Assembly: GCA_012515825.1 (NCBI GenBank)
Contig: JAAYXQ010000209.1
Location: forward strand, 1-5,463
Source of the DNA: Fibrobacter sp.
Lineage (GTDB): Bacteria > Fibrobacterota > Fibrobacteria > Fibrobacterales > Fibrobacteraceae
Direction: 5' to 3'
DNA: 5,463 nt
A model generated the notes under the pieces. It ran no database searches. It saw only the letters and a program-made list of their open reading frames with translations, and had not been told where the DNA came from. The first letter of the stretch is position 1; every line of letters begins with the position of its first letter. A program made the translations under genes and the position numbers. Positions 1-5,463 of this stretch are shown in pieces.

Positions 1-1339
1 CAAGAGAAGCAATGATTGGGAATTTTTGTGCATAAGAACTTAAATGCTTTTGACCTTTTTTTGGAGTTCTAACAAAAGCACCTTTATGACCTAAAACTGC
101 AGACATGACAGCGCGTGAATTGCTGACTGCTATACCTACTCCAACAGCCATTAAGATAGGAAGAGAGAGTAGGCGGATTTTCCATCCAGTATAGCCAGAG
201 CAACGTTGAGCTACAAAATACAATGTAGAAGGAGCTATGGCTGCAAGGAAGATAAATGTAAAGGCTATAGCAAAAACAAAGTTTGGTACTTGAGCGATTG
301 GTTCAAACCAAGCGAGAAGAGGGAATGCACAGATTGCTGTAAAAAGCATGCAAGGATGGATGGAGTAGTGAGTGGTATGCATAAAGGCGCCGATCTTTAC
401 ACGAAGAGGCACTTTTGCTTTCATCACTAAAGGAAGAACTTTTTTAGCTGTTTGAATGGAACCTTTAGCCCAGCGATATTGCTGAGCCTTAAATGCATTG
501 ATGTCATTTGGAAGTTCAGCAGGAACAATGACATCAAAAACAAATTTCATTTTCCAACCAGCAAGCTGACTACGGTAGGAAAGATCCATATCTTCTGTAA
601 GAGTATCGCCTTCCCAGCCACCAGCGTCGTCAATTGCTTGTCTACGCCAAATACCAGCAGTACCATTGAAGTTCATGAATAAATTGCCCCAGCTACGAGC
701 GGATTGTTCAATCACAAAGTGACCATCAATACCAATAGACTGAGCAAGAGTTAAACCAGATTCTGTACGGTTTAAGTGCCCCCAACGACCTTGAACTAGA
801 CCGATAGTTGGATCCATCACCATATAAGGCACTGTTTTTAAGAGGAAGTCTTTTTCTGGAACAAAGTCGGCGTCAAAAATAGCGAGGAAATCACCTTTAG
901 CGATGGCCATGCCTTCTTTTAATGCACCAGCTTTAAAATCTTTACGGTTCGTTCTGTGAATCAAAGTAATGTTATAGCCTTTGGCTTTCATTTCATTCAC
1001 TTTACGGGTGGTGACTTCTAAGCATTCATCTGTAGAGTCATCTAAAACCTGAATCTCATGGCGATCACGTGGATAGTCTATAGCACAGACAGCATCAATT
1101 AAGCGTTCGACACAATTGGCTTCGTTATAGACTGGAAGTTGTGTGGTGACCATAGGTAGATCATCCATGGAGTGGTCTCTATAAAAGCGTAGGATGTTTT
1201 TGCGGTCAGTGAGTCGTACTCGACGACTATTCTTTAAAAAGAGATATATACTGACATAACAGTTAAATCCGTATGCAATCAAACCGATACCGGCGATTAC
1301 ATAAACCACAAACATGAGATTCAATAAAAGTTGGTTCAT
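1..1339 (-). CDS. Processive family 2 glycosyltransferase, cellulose/mannan synthase-like (C-terminus cut by window edge)
   Basis: This inner-membrane enzyme would polymerise a beta-linked polysaccharide from nucleotide sugars and extrude it. I translated 446 residues on the minus strand without a stop. A hydrophobic segment spans about residues 5-35. The catalytic domain shows LDDSTD (D100/D101), the DAD metal/UDP motif (D156, D158), TED (D250) and QQYRW (Q286, R289, W290), the full D,DxD,D,QxxRW set of processive GT2 enzymes. Further hydrophobic segments lie at about 313-345, 353-377 and 388-406. Motifs FKAGALKEGM and FNGTAGIWR resemble plant CSLA/CSLC mannan and glucan synthases more than BcsA, and no PilZ domain is seen in the visible part. 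Family members are often about 500 residues, so perhaps 50 residues, including a last membrane helix, are missing. The ATG at 1339 has AAAGG 10 bases upstream. The family is secure; the product (cellulose, mannan, glucomannan or other) cannot be read from sequence. Confidence 0.93.
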   Translation of the reverse strand, partial: MNQLLLNLMFVVYVIAGIGLIAYGFNCYVSIYLFLKNSRRVRLTDRKNILRFYRDHSMDDLPMVTTQLPVYNEANCVERLIDAVCAIDYPRDRHEIQVLDDSTDECLEVTTRKVNEMKAKGYNITLIHRTNRKDFKAGALKEGMAIAKGDFLAIFDADFVPEKDFLLKTVPYMVMDPTIGLVQGRWGHLNRTESGLTLAQSIGIDGHFVIEQSARSWGNLFMNFNGTAGIWRRQAIDDAGGWEGDTLTEDMDLSYRSQLAGWKMKFVFDVIVPAELPNDINAFKAQQYRWAKGSIQTAKKVLPLVMKAKVPLRVKIGAFMHTTHYSIHPCMLFTAICAFPLLAWFEPIAQVPNFVFAIAFTFIFLAAIAPSTLYFVAQRCSGYTGWKIRLLSLPILMAVGVGIAVSNSRAVMSAVLGHKGAFVRTPKKGQKHLSSYAQKFPIIASL

Positions 1340-1349
1340 TATTAAAAAG

Positions 1350-1354
1350 CCTTT
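1350..1354 (-). promoter_or_regulatory. Ribosome binding site of the glycosyltransferase gene
   Basis: On the minus strand AAAGG lies 10 bases before the ATG at 1339. The spacing is a little long, but no other in-frame ATG lies nearby upstream, so it supports this start. Confidence 0.5.
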
Positions 1355-1377
1355 GCACTTTGTATGCTTGGGAGCCA

Positions 1378-1406
1378 AATATAGAAAGGGATTTTAAACT
1401 TTGCTA
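1378..1406 (-). promoter_or_regulatory. Possible promoter of the glycosyltransferase gene
   Basis: On the minus strand TATATT (1383-1378, five of six to the -10 consensus) follows TAGCAA (1406-1401, three of six to -35) at a 17-base spacing. Transcription would start near 1371, giving a leader of about 30 bases. The -35 match is weak and the promoter consensus of this organism is unknown, so this is only a candidate. Confidence 0.3.
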
Positions 1407-1427
1407 CATTTCTTTATAGAAAAGCAT

Positions 1428-1433
1428 TATAAT
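1428..1433 (+). promoter_or_regulatory. Possible -10 element for the three-gene cassette
   Basis: A perfect TATAAT lies seven bases before the ATG at 1440. If it is a real -10 box, transcription would begin at or next to that ATG and the message would be leaderless, in line with the lack of a Shine-Dalgarno sequence there. No good -35 is seen: TTGCTA at 1401-1406 is 21 bases away. In AT-rich DNA such a hexamer can occur by chance. Confidence 0.25.
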
Positions 1434-1439
1434 TTTATT

Positions 1440-1976
1440 ATGATTTCGACTCCAATACAAAAATGGCTCCACGTAAATAGAAATTTACCTGATTTTGATA
1501 AGGCTCTTCAATCTCTTTTGGGTCATGCTTGTGTGGATATTTTACGTCGAAATTTCCCAAATAGTCCTGTTTTTTCATTAGAAAAGGCTTTTTCTATTCT
1601 TTCTCTCTATTATCAAGAAGAATTAAAGGTGCCTTTGCTTGATTTTATGAGTGAACCTCTTCAACATGCCTCTCAAATTGTTGATTTTTGTGAAAAAACG
1701 TCTACATTCTCTTTTCAGAAAAAATTTCCAGAAGTGGATTTTTTAAATGAAAAGCTTGATCTTCGAGGAGTCGTCTGTCCAGGAAATGCGGTTCGAGCTA
1801 AACTTGTTTTAGCTGGGTTACCAGAAGGGAGTGAGCTTCAAATTGCATTAGATGAGGGATACCCGATACAAAATGTGCCCCAAACACTGGTCGCAGAAGG
1901 GTATATTATCAAAAAAAGAGAAAAAAAAGACGATTATTGGATAATAAACGTACTCAAAGAAGAAGAACCAAAGTAA
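1440..1976 (+). CDS. TusA-like sulfur-carrier domain protein with uncharacterised N-terminal region
   Basis: The protein has 178 residues from the ATG. Residues about 106-173 form a TusA/SirA-like domain: LDLRGVVCPGNAVRAKL puts Cys113 where TusA proteins carry the persulfide, followed by the usual pattern with PEGSELQIALDEG, NVPQTL and a final beta strand. The common CPxP motif is CPGN here. TusA proteins pass sulfur to tRNA thiolation, molybdenum cofactor or dissimilatory sulfur pathways; which applies is not visible. Residues 1-100 are mostly helical in character, contain Cys31 and Cys84, and match no family I know. The reading frame extends upstream to a TTG at 1401 (191 residues) that has GAAAGGG about 10 bases before it, whereas the ATG at 1440 lacks an obvious ribosome site; the start is therefore open. 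I prefer the ATG. It is the first gene of a cassette with the next two. The TusA-like call is good, the cellular role unknown. Confidence 0.82.
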   Translation: MISTPIQKWLHVNRNLPDFDKALQSLLGHACVDILRRNFPNSPVFSLEKAFSILSLYYQEELKVPLLDFMSEPLQHASQIVDFCEKTSTFSFQKKFPEVDFLNEKLDLRGVVCPGNAVRAKLVLAGLPEGSELQIALDEGYPIQNVPQTLVAEGYIIKKREKKDDYWIINVLKEEEPK

Positions 1977-1985
1977 ATTATTGTT

Positions 1986-2567
1986 GTGGAAAACAGAATA
2001 CTAGTAATAGCGGATGACTTTTTTGGTGATAATGGCGAGGTCGCTTCTCATTTTTCAGAGTTATTATTGTGTTTAGCTCCAGACTTGTCGGTGCAATTTG
2101 TTCTTCTTGATCCAGTTTTGATTCCTCTTGAAACGCTATTACAGCGCGCTCCATCTGATATTATAGGGAAGCAAGCGGGGCGAATCGTTTTAGGTCTTGG
2201 TTTAAGAGAGTTGCGGTTACACCAAAAGGCTTCTTTAATTTTCAAGACATATAAGGCTTTATTAGATGAATTGCTTTCTAAAACGAAGGCTCATCTAAAT
2301 CTAGTGACTCTACCAGAAGAGTCTTTTAAGGAAGAGATTCTGCAAGTATCGGAGTGGAATGAGTTATTAAAATCGATTTCTCACCCTAGAATCACCGTGC
2401 TCGATTTTGCGTCTACGGCTGCAGAATTTAAGGAAACTCAAATTAAAAAAGGCAAGTTTGCAAGGCGTCTTTATAGTGAAGATTCTCGTGCGACTTCCCT
2501 TTGTCATATGTTGCTCGGCTTATTTTTACAAGAACGAATACTAAAAGAAATCAAGGAGATGTCATGA
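1986..2567 (+). CDS. Hypothetical protein resembling an inactive SGNH/GDSL hydrolase
   Basis: The 193-residue product starts at GTG, nine bases after the previous stop, with no strong ribosome site, so translation may depend on readthrough of ribosomes from the gene before. It has no signal peptide or membrane segment and is probably cytoplasmic. Segment order recalls the SGNH fold: a first strand RILVIADDFFGD where SGNH enzymes have a GDS motif, a strand RIVLGLGLRE where they have GxND, a helix and strand TYKALLDELL then HLNLVTLPE, WNELL followed by ITVLDFAS, and a last helix beginning near H174. The nucleophile Ser is replaced by Asp (position 11), the block III Asn is absent, and no clear DxxH remains, so hydrolase activity is unlikely. 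The fold assignment is my inference from pattern, not a match to a named family; a plain hypothetical protein is the safe label. It overlaps the next gene by four bases. Confidence 0.75.
   Translation: MENRILVIADDFFGDNGEVASHFSELLLCLAPDLSVQFVLLDPVLIPLETLLQRAPSDIIGKQAGRIVLGLGLRELRLHQKASLIFKTYKALLDELLSKTKAHLNLVTLPEESFKEEILQVSEWNELLKSISHPRITVLDFASTAAEFKETQIKKGKFARRLYSEDSRATSLCHMLLGLFLQERILKEIKEMS
2553..2558 (+). promoter_or_regulatory. Shine-Dalgarno site for the zinc-ribbon gene
   Basis: AAGGAG lies five bases before the ATG at 2564, inside the end of the preceding gene. It is a strong site and settles this start over an upstream start in the same frame at 2501 (GTG/TTG/ATG-type codon inside the preceding gene). 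Confidence 0.8.
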
Positions 2568-2896
2568 GTGATTTTGAACGATTTTCAGCAAAAAATGCGG
2601 CTATGAGTCGGGCTTGGGAAATGAATTCGGTAGAAAAAAAGAAAGAAAAAAAAGACCATCACTCTTCAGAACCAGTCTCGGGTATCTGTGATAAATGCAA
2701 AAAAGAAGCGATGGTAAAGTCCTATCGTTTCCGTCAAACCGATCGAACAGACGGTGCTGCAAGCTTTGGAACCGTTGTAAAACATCTCTGTCCAGAATGT
2801 GCTCCAAAAGATAAACGAAATGAAAATGCCCCTCCACCTCCAACAGATAGGCAAGTAAAAAACCTTTTAAGAGGTGCTTTACGTAAGCTTCGTTAA
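2564..2896 (+). CDS. Small double-CxxC zinc-ribbon-like protein
   Basis: The product has 110 residues. Two cysteine pairs, CDKC (42-45) and CPEC (76-79), are separated by 30 residues and could bind one zinc ion as a ribbon. Before them is a highly charged lysine/glutamate run (24-31, EKKKEKKD) and after them a short proline run (90-93) and a basic helix ending LLRGALRKLR. The fold is typical of small nucleic-acid or protein-binding adaptors, but I recognise no named family. The ATG overlaps the stop of the previous gene as ATGA and has a strong AAGGAG, so the two genes are translationally coupled and likely act together. The gene is real on these signals; its function is unknown. A structural zinc role is an inference from the cysteines. 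Confidence 0.82.
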   Translation: MSDFERFSAKNAAMSRAWEMNSVEKKKEKKDHHSSEPVSGICDKCKKEAMVKSYRFRQTDRTDGAASFGTVVKHLCPECAPKDKRNENAPPPPTDRQVKNLLRGALRKLR

Positions 2897-2989
2897 AGGA
2901 TTCTTTGCATTAAGTTGCATTTACCCCTGCACTAAATGGGCTTTTCATTGTAAATTTGCTTTGGTTTTTAGTTACGCACCTTAATTTAT

Positions 2990-2994
2990 GGGAG
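2990..2994 (+). promoter_or_regulatory. Shine-Dalgarno site of the SulP gene
   Basis: GGGAG lies six bases before the ATG at 3001, well placed to set that start. The rest of the 104-base gap after the zinc-ribbon gene shows no convincing terminator and no clear promoter, so the transporter may be partly read through from the cassette. Confidence 0.7.
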
Positions 2995-3000
2995 AACTAA

Positions 3001-4908
3001 ATGTCGAAGTCTAGTATGATAGCCTCCGTTAAAAATTTCTTTTCTGGCATTTCTGGAATATGCACGCCTGAGTTGTATAGGGTACTCAAAAAAGGTTATA
3101 GCAAATCCAATTTAATGAGTGACGCGATGTCTGGCGTGATTGTCGGCATTTTAGCGCTTCCTCTTGCGATTGCTTTTGCGATTGCATCTGGTGTTGGTCC
3201 TGAAAAAGGCTTATATACAGCGATTATTGCTGGTTTATTAATATCTGTTCTCGGGGGAACACGTTTCCAAATAGGTGGCCCTACTGGTGCTTTCATTGTG
3301 ATTGTGTTTGGGATTGTTCGAGAATATGGTTATGATGGTCTAGCTACAGCTACTTTAATGGCAGGCGTGATGCTTGTGATTTTTGGACTCGCGAAGTTAG
3401 GTGGTATTATTAAGTTTATTCCTTATCCAGTAACGGTTGGTTTTACCGCTGGAATAGCGATTATTATTGCTCTCGGCCAGGTTCCAAATTTTTTAGGTCT
3501 TACTTTTCCAGAAGGCGTCAAAGAACCAGTAGAAGCTTGGGGAAAAATAAAACTATACGCCTCAAGTATTACTTCTTTTAATTGGGTATCTTTTTTAATT
3601 GGTGGTTTAGCTCTCGTTATTTGTCTTTACTGGCCAAAAGTAACGAATAAAGTACCTGGTTCTTTAATTGCAATTCTTGTAACGACGATTCTTGTGAAGG
3701 CATTGGGTTTAGATGAAAAATTTGGAGTAATTACTATTGGAGCAAAAAATCAAATTCCAACAGGTTTTCCTATTCCAGAATTGCCAAATATTAGTATAGA
3801 AATGATGCGTAAGGTTTTTCAACCTGCTTTAACGATTGCCATTCTTGGGGCTATAGAATCTCTTTTGAGTGCTGTCGTTGCGGATGGTATGACTGGAAGC
3901 AAACATCGTTCTAATACAGAGTTAGTTGGGCAAGGTATTGCTAATATTTTCAGCCCAATTTTTGGTGGTATTCCTGCGACTGGTGCGATTGCTAGAACGG
4001 CAACGAATATTCGTAATGGGGCTTTTAGTCCGATTTCTGGTGTAGTTCATGCCCTCGTTTTACTTTTAATTATGCTCATCTTTGGAAAGTATGCGGAAAT
4101 GATTCCAATGGCGGCTCTTGCTGCGATTCTTTTCCAAGTGGCTTTCAATATGTCGGGCTATAGAAGCTTTATTAAGCTATTTAAGGCTCCTAAGAGTGAT
4201 GTGACTGTTCTTGTTATGACTTTTGCTTTAACCGTCTTATTTGATCTTACCGTCGCTATTGAAGTGGGCGTTTTACTTGCAGCCATATTCTTTATACGTA
4301 GAATGTCAGAAGTTGCCCAAGTGGATTTTGTAACGCAAGCCCTAAAAGAAGATGATGAAGAAATTTCTGATTCTTATAATCTTGGTTCACGTCAAGTGCC
4401 AAAAGGCGTGGTTGTCTATGAAATTGCTGGCTCTATATTTTTTGGTGTAGTAGATAAGTTTAAGGAAACGTTAGAACAAGTAGCGGATAATCCAAAAATT
4501 CTTATTTTGAGAATGCGTGAAGTACATTCTATTGATGCTACTGGCATTCAAATGATTGAAGAACTTTTGATTCGCTCTAAAAAGCAAAATACTCAATTAC
4601 TTCTTTCTGGCGTACATACTCAACCTGTAGTAGCCCTCACTCGTGCGGGGGTTATGTCTATGATTGGTGAAGAAAATGTGCTTGCTAATATTGATGCTGC
4701 CCTAAATAGAGCAAGAGAAATTTTAGGAATAGAAATGGTCGAACCTTCAGAAATGGAAGAATCCCCGAGTGTTTCTTGGGAAAAGAATCTCGATAAACCA
4801 TGGCTTCCTAATCATGCAAATGGTATGGTGGCTGAATCCACAAGCGAAGTCATTGCAGAAAAAGTAGCAGAAGAAACAGAATCTAAAGAAACTGAGTCCA
4901 AAGAATAA
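3001..4908 (+). CDS. SulP family anion transporter with STAS domain
   Basis: This is a complete 635-residue inner-membrane permease, slightly longer than many bacterial SulP proteins (about 550-600). Family members carry sulfate, bicarbonate or dicarboxylates, usually with Na+ or H+. Residues about 40-433 are the membrane domain, with LALPLAIAFAIASGVGPEKG (51-70), the GGPTGAF motif (92-98) of the substrate region, and AIESLLSAVVADGMTG (284-299), where E285 and D295 are conserved-type acidic residues. A cytoplasmic STAS domain follows at about 467-575, with IDATG (511-515), where T514 aligns with the phosphorylated Ser of SpoIIAA-type STAS proteins. The tail 576-635 is acidic and low-complexity, ending in two copies of ETESKE. 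No carbonic anhydrase domain is fused. The start has GGGAG six bases upstream and the gene ends in tandem stops TAATAA before a terminator. The family is certain; the substrate (sulfate, bicarbonate or an organic acid) is not. Confidence 0.96.
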   Translation: MSKSSMIASVKNFFSGISGICTPELYRVLKKGYSKSNLMSDAMSGVIVGILALPLAIAFAIASGVGPEKGLYTAIIAGLLISVLGGTRFQIGGPTGAFIVIVFGIVREYGYDGLATATLMAGVMLVIFGLAKLGGIIKFIPYPVTVGFTAGIAIIIALGQVPNFLGLTFPEGVKEPVEAWGKIKLYASSITSFNWVSFLIGGLALVICLYWPKVTNKVPGSLIAILVTTILVKALGLDEKFGVITIGAKNQIPTGFPIPELPNISIEMMRKVFQPALTIAILGAIESLLSAVVADGMTGSKHRSNTELVGQGIANIFSPIFGGIPATGAIARTATNIRNGAFSPISGVVHALVLLLIMLIFGKYAEMIPMAALAAILFQVAFNMSGYRSFIKLFKAPKSDVTVLVMTFALTVLFDLTVAIEVGVLLAAIFFIRRMSEVAQVDFVTQALKEDDEEISDSYNLGSRQVPKGVVVYEIAGSIFFGVVDKFKETLEQVADNPKILILRMREVHSIDATGIQMIEELLIRSKKQNTQLLLSGVHTQPVVALTRAGVMSMIGEENVLANIDAALNRAREILGIEMVEPSEMEESPSVSWEKNLDKPWLPNHANGMVAESTSEVIAEKVAEETESKETESKE

Positions 4909-4932
4909 TAATTTGGTTTATCCATAGAATTC

Positions 4933-4961
4933 AAAAAAAGACGGTGAACACCGTCTTTTTT
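4933..4961 (+). terminator. Intrinsic terminator after the SulP gene
   Basis: The stem GACGGT (4940-4945) pairs perfectly with ACCGTC (4950-4955) around the loop GAAC, followed by six T. Seven A precede the stem, so they extend the pairing with the T run and would give a weaker terminator signal on the opposite strand too. It lies 24 bases after the stop codon and separates SulP from the following permease gene. Confidence 0.93.
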
Positions 4962-4965
4962 AATG

Positions 4966-4989
4966 CATTGAATACATTCATTGAAATGA
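4966..4989. repeat. Overlapping short inverted and direct repeats in the permease promoter
   Basis: TGAAT-AC-ATTCA (4969-4980) and TCATT-GA-AATGA (4978-4989) are two perfect 5-base inverted repeats sharing three bases. CATTGAA also recurs directly at 4966 and 4979, 13 bases apart. The cluster covers the predicted -35 and spacer, the position of a typical repressor operator. The units are short and AT-rich, so chance is a real alternative. Confidence 0.35.
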
Positions 4990-4996
4990 GTATATT
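4968..4996 (+). promoter_or_regulatory. Predicted sigma70-type promoter of the SLC13-like permease
   Basis: TTGAAT (4968-4973, four of six to -35) and TATATT (4991-4996, five of six to -10) are exactly 17 bases apart, just after the terminator. Transcription would begin near 5003, giving a leader of about 43 bases. A second candidate, TTGAAA at 4981 with TATTAT at 5007, has a less suitable 20-base spacing. Prediction is by eye only. Confidence 0.5.
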
Positions 4997-5034
4997 GTTT
5001 TAAGAATATTATTTAGTGCATACCATTATTGAAT

Positions 5035-5038
5035 AAGG
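5035..5038 (+). promoter_or_regulatory. Shine-Dalgarno site of the SLC13-like permease
   Basis: AAGG lies seven bases before the ATG at 5046. A second AGG at 5041-5043 is too close to the ATG to be the main site. The position supports the chosen start. Confidence 0.6.
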
Positions 5039-5045
5039 TAAGGAT

Positions 5046-5463
5046 ATGTATTTCACGCTTATAGTTCTCTTGTTAGCCATGGTCTTTTTTATTCAGGGCA
5101 AAATTCGCTCTGATATAGTTGCCCTTTCGGCGACGGTACTTTTGATGCTTTCAGGTGTTCTAACGGTACCAGAGGCTCTTTCTGGGTTTTCTAGTTCTAT
5201 CGTGATCATGATGTTAGGCTTATTTGTTGTGGGTGGCGGCGTTTTTAGAACAGGTCTAGCAAGATGGTTAGGTAGTCGTATAGTGAGTCTTGCTGGAACG
5301 AATGAAACAAGCCTTTTATTAGTCATATTTTTGGTCACCGCTTTTATGGGCTGTTTTGTGAGCAATACAGGGACTGTGGCTTTGATGCTTCCTATTGTTG
5401 TCAGTTTAGCGGCTAATGCTAAAATAGGAGTAGAACGCTTACTAATGCCTTTAGCTTTTGCAA
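5046..5463 (+). CDS. SLC13-type anion permease, N-terminal part (cut by window edge)
   Basis: The first 139 residues are visible and stay open to the right edge. They are strongly hydrophobic, with membrane segments at about 2-18, 23-40, 50-68 and 90-105 and a further one after about 110. SNTGTVALMLP (106-116) contains the SNT motif that in SLC13/DASS transporters coordinates sodium and substrate, and the stretch GFSSSIVIMMLGLFVVGGGVF, a loop and helix around 47-67 followed by RTGLARWLG, is typical of SLC13 permeases annotated as sodium:sulfate symporters. Some of these carry central TrkA-C domains; whether this one does lies outside the window. Substrates in the family include sulfate, phosphate and dicarboxylates. 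It has its own promoter and sits after the SulP terminator, so the two permeases are probably separate transcription units. The family call is good; the substrate is unknown. Confidence 0.87.
   Translation, partial: MYFTLIVLLLAMVFFIQGKIRSDIVALSATVLLMLSGVLTVPEALSGFSSSIVIMMLGLFVVGGGVFRTGLARWLGSRIVSLAGTNETSLLLVIFLVTAFMGCFVSNTGTVALMLPIVVSLAANAKIGVERLLMPLAFA

Noticed and set aside
206..682. Two plus-strand open frames (206-430 and 452-682)
   Set aside because: They lie inside the minus-strand glycosyltransferase, whose full set of catalytic motifs proves the true frame; their translations resemble no protein.
2048..2245. Minus-strand open frame opposite the pseudo-SGNH gene
   Set aside because: No ribosome site and no recognisable product; it is antisense to a gene fixed by its cassette position.
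2601..2854. Two minus-strand open frames opposite the zinc-ribbon gene
   Set aside because: The plus-strand gene has a strong AAGGAG, coupling to its upstream gene and two CxxC motifs; the antisense frames have none of these.
2905..2920. Repeated TTGCAT (2905 and 2915) as a -35 element for SulP
   Set aside because: No acceptable -10 hexamer lies 16-18 bases after either copy.
2918..2938. Possible hairpin CATTTA/TAAATG after the zinc-ribbon gene
   Set aside because: The six-base stem is AT-rich with a nine-base loop and no proper T run directly after it, so it is not a convincing terminator.
3096..3296. Minus-strand open frame inside SulP
   Set aside because: It is antisense to the most conserved part of SulP and has a proline-rich composition expected from complementing membrane-helix codons.
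5093..5365. Minus-strand open frame opposite the SLC13-like gene
   Set aside because: The plus strand encodes the SNT motif and membrane helices with a promoter and ribosome site; the antisense product is a shadow.

Overview
The window is ordinary bacterial chromosomal sequence, AT-rich (I estimate about 40% GC by eye) and densely coded. No rRNA, tRNA, CRISPR array, insertion sequence or phage gene is visible. Gene content suggests a Gram-negative bacterium that makes a processive beta-glycan and handles inorganic anions. The glycosyltransferase and SulP types would fit the Fibrobacterota/Bacteroidota/spirochaete range, but this is an impression from family resemblance and no marker gene fixes the taxon.

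Layout. Positions 1-1339 (minus strand) hold a family 2 processive glycosyltransferase of the cellulose synthase/mannan synthase superfamily, cut at its C-terminus by the window edge. A short divergent intergenic region (1340-1439) leads to a tight plus-strand cassette of three small genes. The first (1440-1976) has an uncharacterised N-terminal region and a C-terminal TusA-like sulfur-carrier domain. The second (1986-2567) resembles an SGNH/GDSL hydrolase that has lost its catalytic residues. The third (2564-2896) is a 110-residue double-CxxC, zinc-ribbon-like protein coupled to the second by an ATGA overlap. A complete SulP anion transporter with a C-terminal STAS domain follows (3001-4908), ending at a strong intrinsic terminator (4933-4961). 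A further plus-strand gene starts at 5046 behind a plausible promoter; it encodes the N-terminal part of an SLC13-type anion permease and runs off the right edge.

How the genes may work together. The glycosyltransferase is transcribed away from everything else and probably has a separate job in exopolysaccharide or cell-wall glycan synthesis. The TusA-like, pseudo-SGNH and zinc-ribbon genes look like one operon and are the least described part of the window. Their proximity to two anion permeases (SulP and SLC13) invites a link to sulfur or oxyanion metabolism, but this rests on adjacency only. I found no clear new defence system or mobile system here.
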